Assembly: GCA_002496425.1 (NCBI GenBank)
Contig: DAJS01000016.1
Span: 32,671-40,532, forward strand
Source: Acidilobaceae archaeon UBA162
GTDB taxonomy: Archaea; Thermoproteota; Thermoprotei_A; Sulfolobales; Acidilobaceae
Length of the DNA: 7,862 bases
Reading direction: 5' to 3'
In this document: positions 1 to 5,482 of the stretch, in pieces
How positions within the stretch are numbered: the stretch's first letter is position 1
Layout of the letters: every line of letters begins with the position of its first letter
Notes under the pieces: generated by a model
What the model was told of the DNA's origin: nothing
Databases searched by the model: none
The model's input: the letters and a program-made list of their open reading frames with translations, nothing else
Made by a program: the position numbers and the translations under genes

Positions 1-243
1 CTCTCGAGCCTAGGCGTTAGCAACCCTGGAGACTACAGGGTCACGCTCATATATTATCAGGACGCTGGCTATAACTACGCACTTATCGTAGGTCAAGTGA
101 GGCCACACGGGCCGAGCTCCGCACTGACTATAAGCTGGTACGCGCCCAGCTTCCCGTTAACCGACCAGTACCCATGGCTCCACAGCCCGGTCCAGGGGCT
201 CCTTGTGGGCCCAAGTCCAAGTCAGGGATGGATCGTCGGCTGA
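1..243 (+). CDS. 3' end of a probable exported beta-rich protein (partial)
   Basis: Frame 1 is open from the first base of the window to a TGA at 241-243, giving the last 80 residues of a protein whose start lies outside. It is the only one of the six frames open across this stretch. The residues contain no Lys and no Glu, only three Asp and two Arg, and are rich in Tyr, Ser, Pro, Gly and Leu in alternating hydrophobic/polar strands (for example YRVTLIYY, YALIVGQV, ALTISWYA). That composition is common in extracellular or cell-surface proteins of thermoacidophilic archaea. The pattern G-x-Y-x-V-x-x-x-Y-Y followed by I-S-W is faintly like a PA14 or other beta-sandwich domain, but this is only a resemblance. 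The C-terminus has no transmembrane anchor. The stop overlaps the end of the convergent gene by 22 bp. Function not recognised. Confidence 0.6.
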   Translation, partial: LSSLGVSNPGDYRVTLIYYQDAGYNYALIVGQVRPHGPSSALTISWYAPSFPLTDQYPWLHSPVQGLLVGPSPSQGWIVG

Positions 244-596
244 GTTATAGGCCTGCACAGCGCCGTCGCCACGGCCTGGAGGTAGCTGAGGGACGGCCTG
301 AGCCCAAGGAATATGGGATCGTCGGGGCTGGAGACCATTATTAGGTTCTTCACCATGTCGGACAGCTCGCAGGCGTCTATAGAGGCAGCCATCCTACTGC
401 CCCTTGACGCCTCCTCATAGACCTCCCTGGCCTTAGCAATTACCCTGAGCAGGGATGCCTTCCACACCTTGTAGGCGGTCACGCTCATTATGGCTGCCTG
501 GCTGTCAACTCTTGATACTCTCCTCTCACCCCTGTCCAGGTCGTCCACATGCTTCAGTAGCACCTCTATGATTGCATTTAGCTCCTCATAAGACAT
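222..596 (-). CDS. Hypothetical helical protein downstream of argF
   Basis: A 124-residue protein that I do not recognise. It starts with ATG at 596, preceded by a purine-rich GAAGGGGG run that may act as a ribosome binding site. Residues 1-65 look like two or three amphipathic helices rich in charged residues (ELNAIIEVLLKHVDDLDRGE and KASLLRVIAKAREVYEEA), and a third helical stretch surrounds CELSDMVKNLIMV. There is no signal peptide, no clear membrane segment and no metal-binding cluster; the two cysteines (in DACEL and ALCRP) are far apart. It follows argF on the same strand after 65 bp, so the two may be co-transcribed, but nothing in it suggests a link to arginine. Its last 22 bp overlap the convergent gene ending at 243. 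The frame is open over its whole length and its composition fits a soluble cytoplasmic protein. Confidence 0.6.
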   Translation of the reverse strand: MSYEELNAIIEVLLKHVDDLDRGERRVSRVDSQAAIMSVTAYKVWKASLLRVIAKAREVYEEASRGSRMAASIDACELSDMVKNLIMVSSPDDPIFLGLRPSLSYLQAVATALCRPITQPTIHP

Positions 597-661
597 GGCC
601 TCGGCCTACCCCCTTCACTTGCTGTTATGCCTAGGCCTAAAAGAGGAGAGAGGTGCCCGGC

Positions 662-1609
662 TCAGGGTATCAATGCTGCTAGAACCGCCTTCTCTGTGTG
701 GAGCCTGTTCTCAGCCTCGTCCCAGACCACTGACCATGGACCGTCGATCACATCATCGGTTACCTCCTCGCCCCTGTGGGCAGGGAGGCAGTGCATGAAT
801 ATGGCCCTGCTAGAGGCCCTCTCCATTAGCTTAGCGTTTACCTGGTAAGGCCTCAGCAGCGCTCTCTTCTGCTCAGCCAAGTCCTCCTGGCCCATGCTTA
901 CCCACACGTCTGTGTAGACAATGTCAGCACCATCAACTACCTCCTCAGGGGACTCAGCGAACTTTATGGTCGAGCCACTCACCTGGGCATCAGCCAGGGC
1001 CGCCTCGAGAATGTCCTTCCTTGGCATCAGAGAGCTAGGGGAGGCCACATAGATGTCAACACCCAGCTTAGCGGCAACGACCATCAGGCTGTGAAGCATG
1101 TTATCGCTTCCATCGCCCACGAAGGCCAGCTTGAGGCCCTTGAAGCGCCCCTTCTTCTCGTATATTGTCATAAAGTCCGCCAGCGCCTGGAGTGGGTGGG
1201 ACAGGTCGCTCAGGGCGTTTATTACGGGCACTGTAGCGTACTTGGCCAACACCTCCAGATCCTCATGCCTCCTGACCCTAGCAGCTATACCATCGACGAA
1301 CCTAGAGAGGGTCCTGGCGGTGTCAGGCACGCTCTCGCCGCGGCCCAGCTGGAGCTCCGAGGCGCTGAGCATTATTGGGAGGGCTCCTAGCTGGTAAGCA
1401 GCTACCTCCATGCTTACCCTTGTCCTTGTCGATGGCTTTTCAAAGATCAGGGCTATGCTCCTCCCCCTCAGGACATCAATGACTCTCTCCCCGGCATAGA
1501 ACCTCTGCTTGAGCTGTGTAGCCAGGTTGAGGAGGAAGTTTATCTGCTCAACACTGTAATCCCTCAGGCACAGCAGGTCGCGCCCTTTAAGCTCATGGGG
1601 GGATGTCAT
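662..1609 (-). CDS. argF: Ornithine carbamoyltransferase
   Basis: The enzyme transfers the carbamoyl group from carbamoyl phosphate to ornithine to give citrulline, normally a cytoplasmic step of arginine synthesis; some homologues work backwards in arginine breakdown. At 315 residues it has the usual family length. Visible motifs in order: the carbamoyl-phosphate loop KPSTRTR (58-64), HPLQALAD (138-145), the domain-linking FVGDGSDN (163-170), the ornithine-specific DVWVSMG loop (234-240), and HCLPAHRG (273-280) with the catalytic Cys. The SMG loop and HCLPA motif separate it from aspartate carbamoyltransferase. The ATG at 1609 has no Shine-Dalgarno sequence but lies 36 nt from a TATA box at 1642-1649, suggesting a very short leader. 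No other arginine genes are in the window, so a biosynthetic or catabolic role cannot be decided here. A small unrecognised gene follows 65 bp downstream. Confidence 0.95.
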   Translation of the reverse strand: MTSPHELKGRDLLCLRDYSVEQINFLLNLATQLKQRFYAGERVIDVLRGRSIALIFEKPSTRTRVSMEVAAYQLGALPIMLSASELQLGRGESVPDTARTLSRFVDGIAARVRRHEDLEVLAKYATVPVINALSDLSHPLQALADFMTIYEKKGRFKGLKLAFVGDGSDNMLHSLMVVAAKLGVDIYVASPSSLMPRKDILEAALADAQVSGSTIKFAESPEEVVDGADIVYTDVWVSMGQEDLAEQKRALLRPYQVNAKLMERASSRAIFMHCLPAHRGEEVTDDVIDGPWSVVWDEAENRLHTEKAVLAALIP

Positions 1610-1641
1610 GCGGGTCGCCGGCGCCGCACAGCCCTTGGCAA

Positions 1642-1649
1642 CTTATAAG
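1642..1649. promoter_or_regulatory. Palindromic TATA box shared by argF (-) and the PUA gene (+)
   Basis: The 8-mer CTTATAAG is a perfect palindrome, so it reads as a TATA box on either strand. Its centre is 36.5 nt from the first base of the argF ATG and 35.5 nt from the first base of the TTG proposed for the PUA protein. With the usual archaeal spacing of about 26 nt from TATA to transcription start, both genes would have leaders of roughly 10 nt. Neither start has a good Shine-Dalgarno sequence, which fits. Confidence 0.6.
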
Positions 1650-1680
1650 GGCTTCAGATTGCGCGTTTGATAGGACCCTG

Positions 1681-2154
1681 TTGCCGGCCAGGAGGACAGC
1701 CACGACTAAGGATCTGTTCAGGCTCAGGGCACTACTCTCAGCCCAGTTTGGGCCCTCAGTGGCCGGTGACCTGACCTCAAGGCCCCTTGAGGTTGAGCTG
1801 AGGCACGGCAAGATAAGGTATGTCTACCTGGAGGGCAGAAGACTCATGACCCTGAGGCCCAGGGACTTCACCTTCACGCTGAGCCTTGATGGAGCTGAGC
1901 TCGTCAGGAGCCTGCTGCCCCCTCCACGCCTCAGGGTCACGCTTGTTAAACCTGCAGACATAGTAGTGGGGGCGCTGGTGCTTAGTGCTGACAAGCTAAT
2001 CAGGCCAGGTGACGAGGTGCTGCTTGTTGACAGCGATGATAGGCTCCTGGGCGTGGGCAAGGCCAGGGTTCCCGGGTTCATGATGAGCCTCCTGAAAGAT
2101 CAGGAGGTCGTAAGGGTCAGGGAGGTGGTCGAGGTTGTCAGCCAGGAAGGGTAA
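1681..2154 (+). CDS. Small PUA-domain RNA-binding protein, probable C2-PUA half of a split archaeosine TGT
   Basis: A 157-residue protein ending in a PUA domain (about residues 85-152): RLRVTLVKPADIVVGALVLS, then IRPGDEVLLVD, LLGVGKARVPG and VVRVREVV. The N-terminal 80 residues, with RTATTKDLFRLRALLSAQFG, GKIRYVYLEGRR and TLRPRDFTFTLS, look like the domain preceding PUA (C2) in full-length archaeosine tRNA-guanine transglycosylases. PUA domains bind RNA, and in that enzyme hold the tRNA acceptor end. The tgtA gene at 2905-4458 ends before these two domains, so this protein is the likely missing part; that link is inference. The alternative is a stand-alone PUA protein of unknown role. The start is taken as TTG at 1681, because an in-frame ATG at 1603 would run through the TATA box and add 26 unconserved-looking residues. 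The end overlaps the PAC2 gene by 20 bp. Confidence 0.85.
   Translation: MPARRTATTKDLFRLRALLSAQFGPSVAGDLTSRPLEVELRHGKIRYVYLEGRRLMTLRPRDFTFTLSLDGAELVRSLLPPPRLRVTLVKPADIVVGALVLSADKLIRPGDEVLLVDSDDRLLGVGKARVPGFMMSLLKDQEVVRVREVVEVVSQEG
2121..2128 (+). promoter_or_regulatory. Shine-Dalgarno sequence of the PAC2 gene
   Basis: GGAGGTGG lies inside the end of the PUA gene. The GGAGGT core (2121-2126) ends 8 nt before the TTG at 2135 and matches the 16S rRNA 3' end very well. It decides the unusual TTG start and suggests coupled translation of the two overlapping genes. Confidence 0.75.
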
Positions 2155-2893
2155 GGTCGAGCTGGTAGTTAAGGTGCCTCAGGAGGAGCTGAGGGGCTCT
2201 GTGCTGTTGACAGGCTTTCCAGGTTTCGGCAGGATAGGCTACGTGGTGCCCAGGTACATAGCCTCTGCCCTCTCGCTCCGCAAGGTGGGTTACATTATAA
2301 CTCCCAGGGTGCCATCAGTGGTGGTCATGGAGGATGACGGCGTTGGCCTCCCGTTCGAGATATACTACGGCAAGGCTGGCGACCAGAAGGTGATGGTACT
2401 GGTGAACAGGGCCGTGCCGGAGCCCTTGGATCAGCACGCTTACTGCAGCGAGCTGGCCTCATGGACAGCTGAGGTCGGGGTCAGCTACGCTGTGCTGGTC
2501 GGCGGGCTCAGCCGCGATTACGAGCCTGTTAACGACACATACAAGTACAGGTGGCTGCACAACAGCCACTTCACAGCCCCACAGCTGAGGGCGCCGAAGA
2601 TGGAGGGGGGACTTGGGGTCATAGGCCCTCTGGCGCTCCTTCACATATACCTTGAGCACAGGGGCGTGCCAGCAGTCATGGTTTTGCCGTACTCGGTGGT
2701 TGATGGGATAGACTACGATGCTGCCCTCGTGGGCGCCAACGTTATACTTGGCGAGCTCCTGAGGGTACAGGCTTCTGTAGAGGAGCTGGCTGAGCTGGCG
2801 AGGAGGCAGAGGGAGGCGCTAGAGCGCATGGCGGAGGCGCTCTACCAGGATAGGAGCAGGGAGAGCTCAAGCAGCGCGCACATATTCATGTAA
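2135..2893 (+). CDS. PAC2-family protein (proteasome assembly chaperone-like)
   Basis: A 252-residue member of the PAC2 family, which includes eukaryotic proteasome assembly chaperones and the archaeal PbaA/PbaB proteins that assemble or activate the 20S proteasome. Visible family features are the N-terminal LLTGFPGFGRIGYVVPRYIA (24-43), LVGGL (121-125), GPLALLHIYLEHRGVPAVMV (164-183) and the Asp-rich DGIDYDAALVGANVILGELL (190-209). Residues 212-240 form a charged helix with coiled-coil character, followed by a Ser-rich flexible tail (SRESSSSAH) ending in IFM. That end resembles the hydrophobic-Tyr-X motif by which proteasome activators dock, with Phe instead of Tyr. The start is TTG at 2135, supported by a strong Shine-Dalgarno sequence at 2121. 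It overlaps the PUA gene by 20 bp, so the two are co-transcribed. Some PAC2 proteins are annotated as ATP-grasp-like or hypothetical; the biochemical role here is unproven. Confidence 0.88.
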   Translation: MSARKGKVELVVKVPQEELRGSVLLTGFPGFGRIGYVVPRYIASALSLRKVGYIITPRVPSVVVMEDDGVGLPFEIYYGKAGDQKVMVLVNRAVPEPLDQHAYCSELASWTAEVGVSYAVLVGGLSRDYEPVNDTYKYRWLHNSHFTAPQLRAPKMEGGLGVIGPLALLHIYLEHRGVPAVMVLPYSVVDGIDYDAALVGANVILGELLRVQASVEELAELARRQREALERMAEALYQDRSRESSSSAHIFM

Positions 2894-2904
2894 TGACCTT
2901 GACT

Positions 2905-4458
2905 TTAGTCAGCTCTGGTCCCGTGAACCCTCTCATCAAGCCAGCTCGTATCTACGCCGAGCCTGCTGAGCTCTAGTCCCACCTCCATTGACCACCTCTT
3001 GCGTCTCGAGGCCTCCGCTGTTAGAGGCCATCCTCTCTCCCTTGAGCGTGCCACAAAGGTCCTGACAACGTTTATCAGGTCCCTGATCACGGCGTCGTCA
3101 ACTGGCTCAGCGTAGGTGAACTGAGCAGTGGGATAAAGTCCGCAGGCCTCCGAGGGTATAAGGCCAAGGTATGGAACGTAGTAAATGACGTGCCTGGACC
3201 CTTTGATGCTAACCTCCTGGCAGCCCCTGGAGGTAGGCAGGGGCGTGAGGACATTGATCATGTCCTTCGGAGGCTCATATGACGTTAGCACCCAGCTCCT
3301 GTACCTCATCACCCTTGGGTTCCAGGTGCTCTCAATGCTTACAAGCCTGACGCCCCTTAGACCTCCCTTGCTGCTCGGGGTAAAGCTATCCATGAGCTTG
3401 TAGTACCTGCTTATGGCCCTTAGCGCCCTGGCGGTCTCAGCCCTATACCTCGACACCTCAACCACCAGTTCCCACAGTCTCCCCTCAGCTATGGCCTGCT
3501 TGACCCTTTCCAGGGAGCGCTTTATCACGTAGAGGTTGTGAATAGCTAGCAACCTCCTCCTCTGCTCAGGCGGCATCTCCATAAGGTCGCGCGGCGTGTA
3601 CTTCCTGCATACAGGACAGGAGCACGGAAAGTACTGCAGGTCCTGGAGCTTTACGGTCCCGTAGTCCGTCATATATCTGTCGTCCCTGGCATAGAGTATA
3701 TAGGAGGCAGAGTCGAAGGTGTCAACTCCTAGGGCCACGGCAAAGGGAAAGATCAGCGGGTGGCCAGCCCCAAAGAGGTGTACTGGCCTCTCAGGGGGCA
3801 GGACCTCCTTGGCGGTCCCTATCATCTTTAGTACTATGTCATACCTGTAGACCTCCATGAAAGCTGTGGGGCTCCCTATGCTGTACATCGGGTACGCTAG
3901 CTTCGATGACTCAAGAGCGCTGCGCCTTACCAGGTCAAGGTACTTGCCACCTTGTATGGGTAGAACCCATATGGTATCATCATTAACATCTATGATTTTC
4001 AGGGCCTCCTGTGCGTTCCTGAGGGTCTCGACGACGCTAGCTTCCGCCTCTCTCCTGCTTACGTCACCCGTCGGATGGTCTAGGATTACGGCCACGTCTG
4101 AGCCAATAGCCTTCTCGAAGTTGATTATAGTGTTCTGATCGACGTCTATGTTACCATACTCTAGCAGCTGGTAGGCCCCTGAGTCAGTCATTATTATGCC
4201 ATCAAAGCCGAGGAACCTATGTACATCGAGCTTCCCAGGAACACTGCCGTCACCTGACTTAAGAGCCCTCTTATAGAGTAGGTAGGCGTTAGTTATGATC
4301 TGCTTAAAGCCAACCTCCTTTATATCATCTATAGTGATCTCCTGCCTTGCAGGGTCTACCACAGGAAAGAAGGCTGGGGTCTCAAGAGACCCAGACCTAG
4401 TGCGCAGGACTCCAATCCTGCCCGCCAGCTCGAAGTCCCTTATCCTGAAGCGTGACAT
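2905..4458 (-). CDS. tgtA: Archaeosine tRNA-guanine(15) transglycosylase, catalytic half lacking PUA
   Basis: The enzyme swaps guanine at position 15 of archaeal tRNAs for preQ0, the first tRNA-bound step to archaeosine. The 517 residues begin with the typical GRIGVLRTRSGSLETPAFFP. Asp92 in MTDSGAYQ (90-97) and Asp249 in GVDTFDSASY (244-253) match the two catalytic aspartates; DHPTG (127-131) and PIQGGKY (167-173) line the base pocket; C279, C281, C284 with H307 form the zinc site. Residues of roughly 350-517, including SEACGLYPTAQFTY (436-449), correspond to the C1 domain. Full-length enzymes such as that of Pyrococcus horikoshii run to about 580 residues with C2 and PUA domains; both are absent here and appear to be encoded at 1681-2154. 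The ATG at 4458 overlaps the stop of the Sm-like gene as TGATG, so translation is probably coupled. It converges with the PAC2 gene, 11 bp between stops. Confidence 0.95.
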   Translation of the reverse strand: MSRFRIRDFELAGRIGVLRTRSGSLETPAFFPVVDPARQEITIDDIKEVGFKQIITNAYLLYKRALKSGDGSVPGKLDVHRFLGFDGIIMTDSGAYQLLEYGNIDVDQNTIINFEKAIGSDVAVILDHPTGDVSRREAEASVVETLRNAQEALKIIDVNDDTIWVLPIQGGKYLDLVRRSALESSKLAYPMYSIGSPTAFMEVYRYDIVLKMIGTAKEVLPPERPVHLFGAGHPLIFPFAVALGVDTFDSASYILYARDDRYMTDYGTVKLQDLQYFPCSCPVCRKYTPRDLMEMPPEQRRRLLAIHNLYVIKRSLERVKQAIAEGRLWELVVEVSRYRAETARALRAISRYYKLMDSFTPSSKGGLRGVRLVSIESTWNPRVMRYRSWVLTSYEPPKDMINVLTPLPTSRGCQEVSIKGSRHVIYYVPYLGLIPSEACGLYPTAQFTYAEPVDDAVIRDLINVVRTFVARSRERGWPLTAEASRRKRWSMEVGLELSRLGVDTSWLDERVHGTRAD

Positions 4459-4907
4459 CAGGCGACGCTAACCCCCTTGGTCCTGAGGTACTCCCTGAAA
4501 AGCGTGTTGACCTTCTGAGCTAGGGGTCCAGTGCCCTCTATGCCGTTCTTGGTTACCCTTACAGACCTGGTTATCTCAACTACGTTAGCGTCATCATAGA
4601 CCTTTATGAGCGATCTGTCTATGTTGCCGAACCTGGTCAGGAACTCGGCGAACTCCTTGGCGTTGAACACCTCGCTCTCGCTAACTCTTATCTCAGCTAG
4701 GTGAGAGCCCATTATGAGTATCATGGGCCATGAGGTGCCCTGGGAGTCCCTGACCTCCTCAAGGATTATCGAGAGCGTGGATGGGTCAAAGCCCGTCAGC
4801 TTTCCTGTGTATGTCTTCCCGTTGTTGGTGACGGCCGTAACCACCCTATCTATTAGGCCGTTGAGCCTCGCCGTGAACCTCCTGGCAGGTTCCGCCGCTA
4901 CTGACAT
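4458..4907 (-). CDS. Sm-like archaeal protein, SmAP3 type, with C-terminal extra domain
   Basis: An Lsm/Sm-fold protein, expected to form a ring that binds U-rich RNA. In the 149-residue version, the N-terminal helix leads into Sm1 (VTNNGKTYTGKLTGF, 26-40, then LSIILEEV) and Sm2 (MILIMGSHLAEIRV, 62-75). Residues 80-149 form a further alpha/beta domain (FNAKEFAEFLTRF, SLIKVYDD, VVEITRSVRVT, QKVNTLFREYLRTKG), the layout known for crenarchaeal SmAP3 rather than the short SmAP1. The start is uncertain. I chose ATG at 4907, just before the Sm fold and 36 nt from the TATA at 4940-4947. An in-frame ATG at 4952 would add 15 residues and could use a different TATA-like stretch at 4983-4989. The stop shares one base with the tgtA start, forming an operon of an RNA-binding ring protein and a tRNA-modifying enzyme. 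Confidence 0.88.
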   Translation of the reverse strand: MSVAAEPARRFTARLNGLIDRVVTAVTNNGKTYTGKLTGFDPSTLSIILEEVRDSQGTSWPMILIMGSHLAEIRVSESEVFNAKEFAEFLTRFGNIDRSLIKVYDDANVVEITRSVRVTKNGIEGTGPLAQKVNTLFREYLRTKGVSVA

Positions 4908-4939
4908 GGAGACTTCCCTAACAGTCCTCATCATCAGGG

Positions 4940-4947
4940 AATATAAA
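4940..4947. promoter_or_regulatory. Near-palindromic TATA box between the Sm-like (-) and thioesterase (+) genes
   Basis: AATATAAA on + reads TTTATATT on -. Its ATAT core centre (4942.5) is 35.5 nt from the ATG at 4907 on the - strand and 36.5 nt from the TTG at 4979 on the + strand, the same geometry as at 1642-1649. A competing TATA-like TTATATA at 4983-4989 could instead drive the - strand gene from the ATG at 4952. Confidence 0.5.
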
Positions 4948-4978
4948 CCCATTTAAGTCAAGGCCAGAGGGATTGCGA

Positions 4979-5401
4979 TTGGTTATATACTCCAAGACCT
5001 ACAGGGTCTACTGGAGCGAAACTGACGCGGCCCTTATGATGCACTTCTCTAACTTCTTTAGGGTATGCGAGAGGACTGAGGAGGAGTTCCTGAGCGCGCT
5101 TGGGCTTAATCAGTCAGGGCAGCCGGGCAGGAGGCTCCTGATGCCCAGGGTTCACGCCGAGTGCGACTACGAGAGGCCCTTAAGGCCAGGGGATCTCTAC
5201 CGTGTTGATATAGTTGATGTAATAATAGGTAGGTCCAGCATTACCTGGCGTTACGAAATATATGATGAGGCGCAAGGGTACTCGTCTGCCAGATGCACAA
5301 TAGTATCAGTGGTTTATGATGAGAGCAGTGACAGGGCTGTAGAAGTACCTCAGGAGATCAGGGAGCGCCTAATTAAGGCCGGCGCCAGGCTAAGGGTTTA
5401 A
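4979..5401 (+). CDS. Hotdog-fold acyl-CoA thioesterase (4HBT/YbgC-like)
   Basis: A 140-residue single hotdog-fold domain, the usual length for YbgC/FadM-type thioesterases that hydrolyse acyl-CoA esters in the cytoplasm; the substrate cannot be read from sequence. The N-terminal strand YRVYWSETDAALMMHFSNFF carries Asp16 at the position of the catalytic Asp of 4-hydroxybenzoyl-CoA thioesterase, followed by the long helix VCERTEEEFLSALG. Later strands LMPRVHAECDYERPLRPGD, VDIVDVIIGRSSITWRYEI and SARCTIVSVVYDE match the family order, including the P-L-R-x-G-D turn. The Gly three residues after the catalytic Asp (D-x-x-G) is Leu here, which may alter the active-site loop. TTG at 4979 is preferred over TTG at 4973, because GAGGGA (4967-4972) is then 6 nt away. 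It diverges from the Sm-like gene, and a T-rich stretch follows its stop. Confidence 0.85.
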   Translation: MVIYSKTYRVYWSETDAALMMHFSNFFRVCERTEEEFLSALGLNQSGQPGRRLLMPRVHAECDYERPLRPGDLYRVDIVDVIIGRSSITWRYEIYDEAQGYSSARCTIVSVVYDESSDRAVEVPQEIRERLIKAGARLRV

Positions 5402-5404
5402 TCC

Positions 5405-5410
5405 TTTTCT
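5405..5410 (+). terminator. Possible T-tract terminator of the thioesterase gene
   Basis: TTTTCT begins 4 nt after the stop codon. Archaeal RNA polymerase can terminate at short T-runs without a hairpin, and no stem precedes this one. The run is short, so support is weak. Confidence 0.25.
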
Positions 5411-5426
5411 GCATTAGCATAAATCC

Positions 5427-5434
5427 TTAAATAT
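5427..5434 (+). promoter_or_regulatory. TATA box upstream of the 47-residue ORF
   Basis: TTAAATAT stands in the AT-rich gap after the thioesterase gene. Its centre is 25.5 nt before an ATG at 5456 and 33.5 nt before an ATG at 5464, so a transcript would begin near 5456 and carry the small ORF at 5479-5622. Confidence 0.45.
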
Positions 5435-5455
5435 TCATTTACCATCACGTAAGGT

Positions 5456-5482
5456 ATGGAAAGATGGCCGAGGCCTAAGTGA
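5456..5482 (+). other. Candidate leaderless mini-ORF (8 codons) coupled to the next ORF
   Basis: The ATG at 5456 sits where transcription from the TATA box at 5427-5434 should begin and encodes MERWPRPK before a TGA at 5480-5482. The stop overlaps the GTG of the following ORF as GTGA. A second mini-ORF, ATG at 5464 encoding MAEA, ends with TAA directly before the same GTG. Whether either is translated is unknown; they may be chance. Confidence 0.25.

Noticed and set aside
627..848. Open frames on + across the end of argF
   Set aside because: They lie antisense to conserved argF codons, with Ser/Pro/Arg-rich translations typical of shadow frames.
662..1609. Aspartate carbamoyltransferase as the identity of the carbamoyltransferase
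   Set aside because: The SMG loop and HCLPAHRG motif are those of ornithine carbamoyltransferase.
1603..1680. ATG at 1603 as start of the PUA protein, adding 26 residues
   Set aside because: The extension would overlap the argF start and run through the TATA box, and its residues do not look like the domain. TTG at 1681 fits the promoter spacing.
1593..1811. 72-codon open frame on the - strand opposite the PUA gene and the argF promoter
   Set aside because: Its residues are low-complexity and match no domain, and it conflicts with both well-supported neighbouring genes. It is a shadow of GC-rich coding sequence.
5257..5322. Two ATGATGA box-C-like motifs as a possible C/D box guide RNA
   Set aside because: Both encode Tyr-Asp-Glu inside the thioesterase, and no CTGA boxes lie at the required spacing.
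5464..5478. Recoded stop codon (selenocysteine or pyrrolysine) joining MAEA to the 47-residue frame
   Set aside because: The stop is TAA, which is not used for either amino acid, and no recoding structure is visible.
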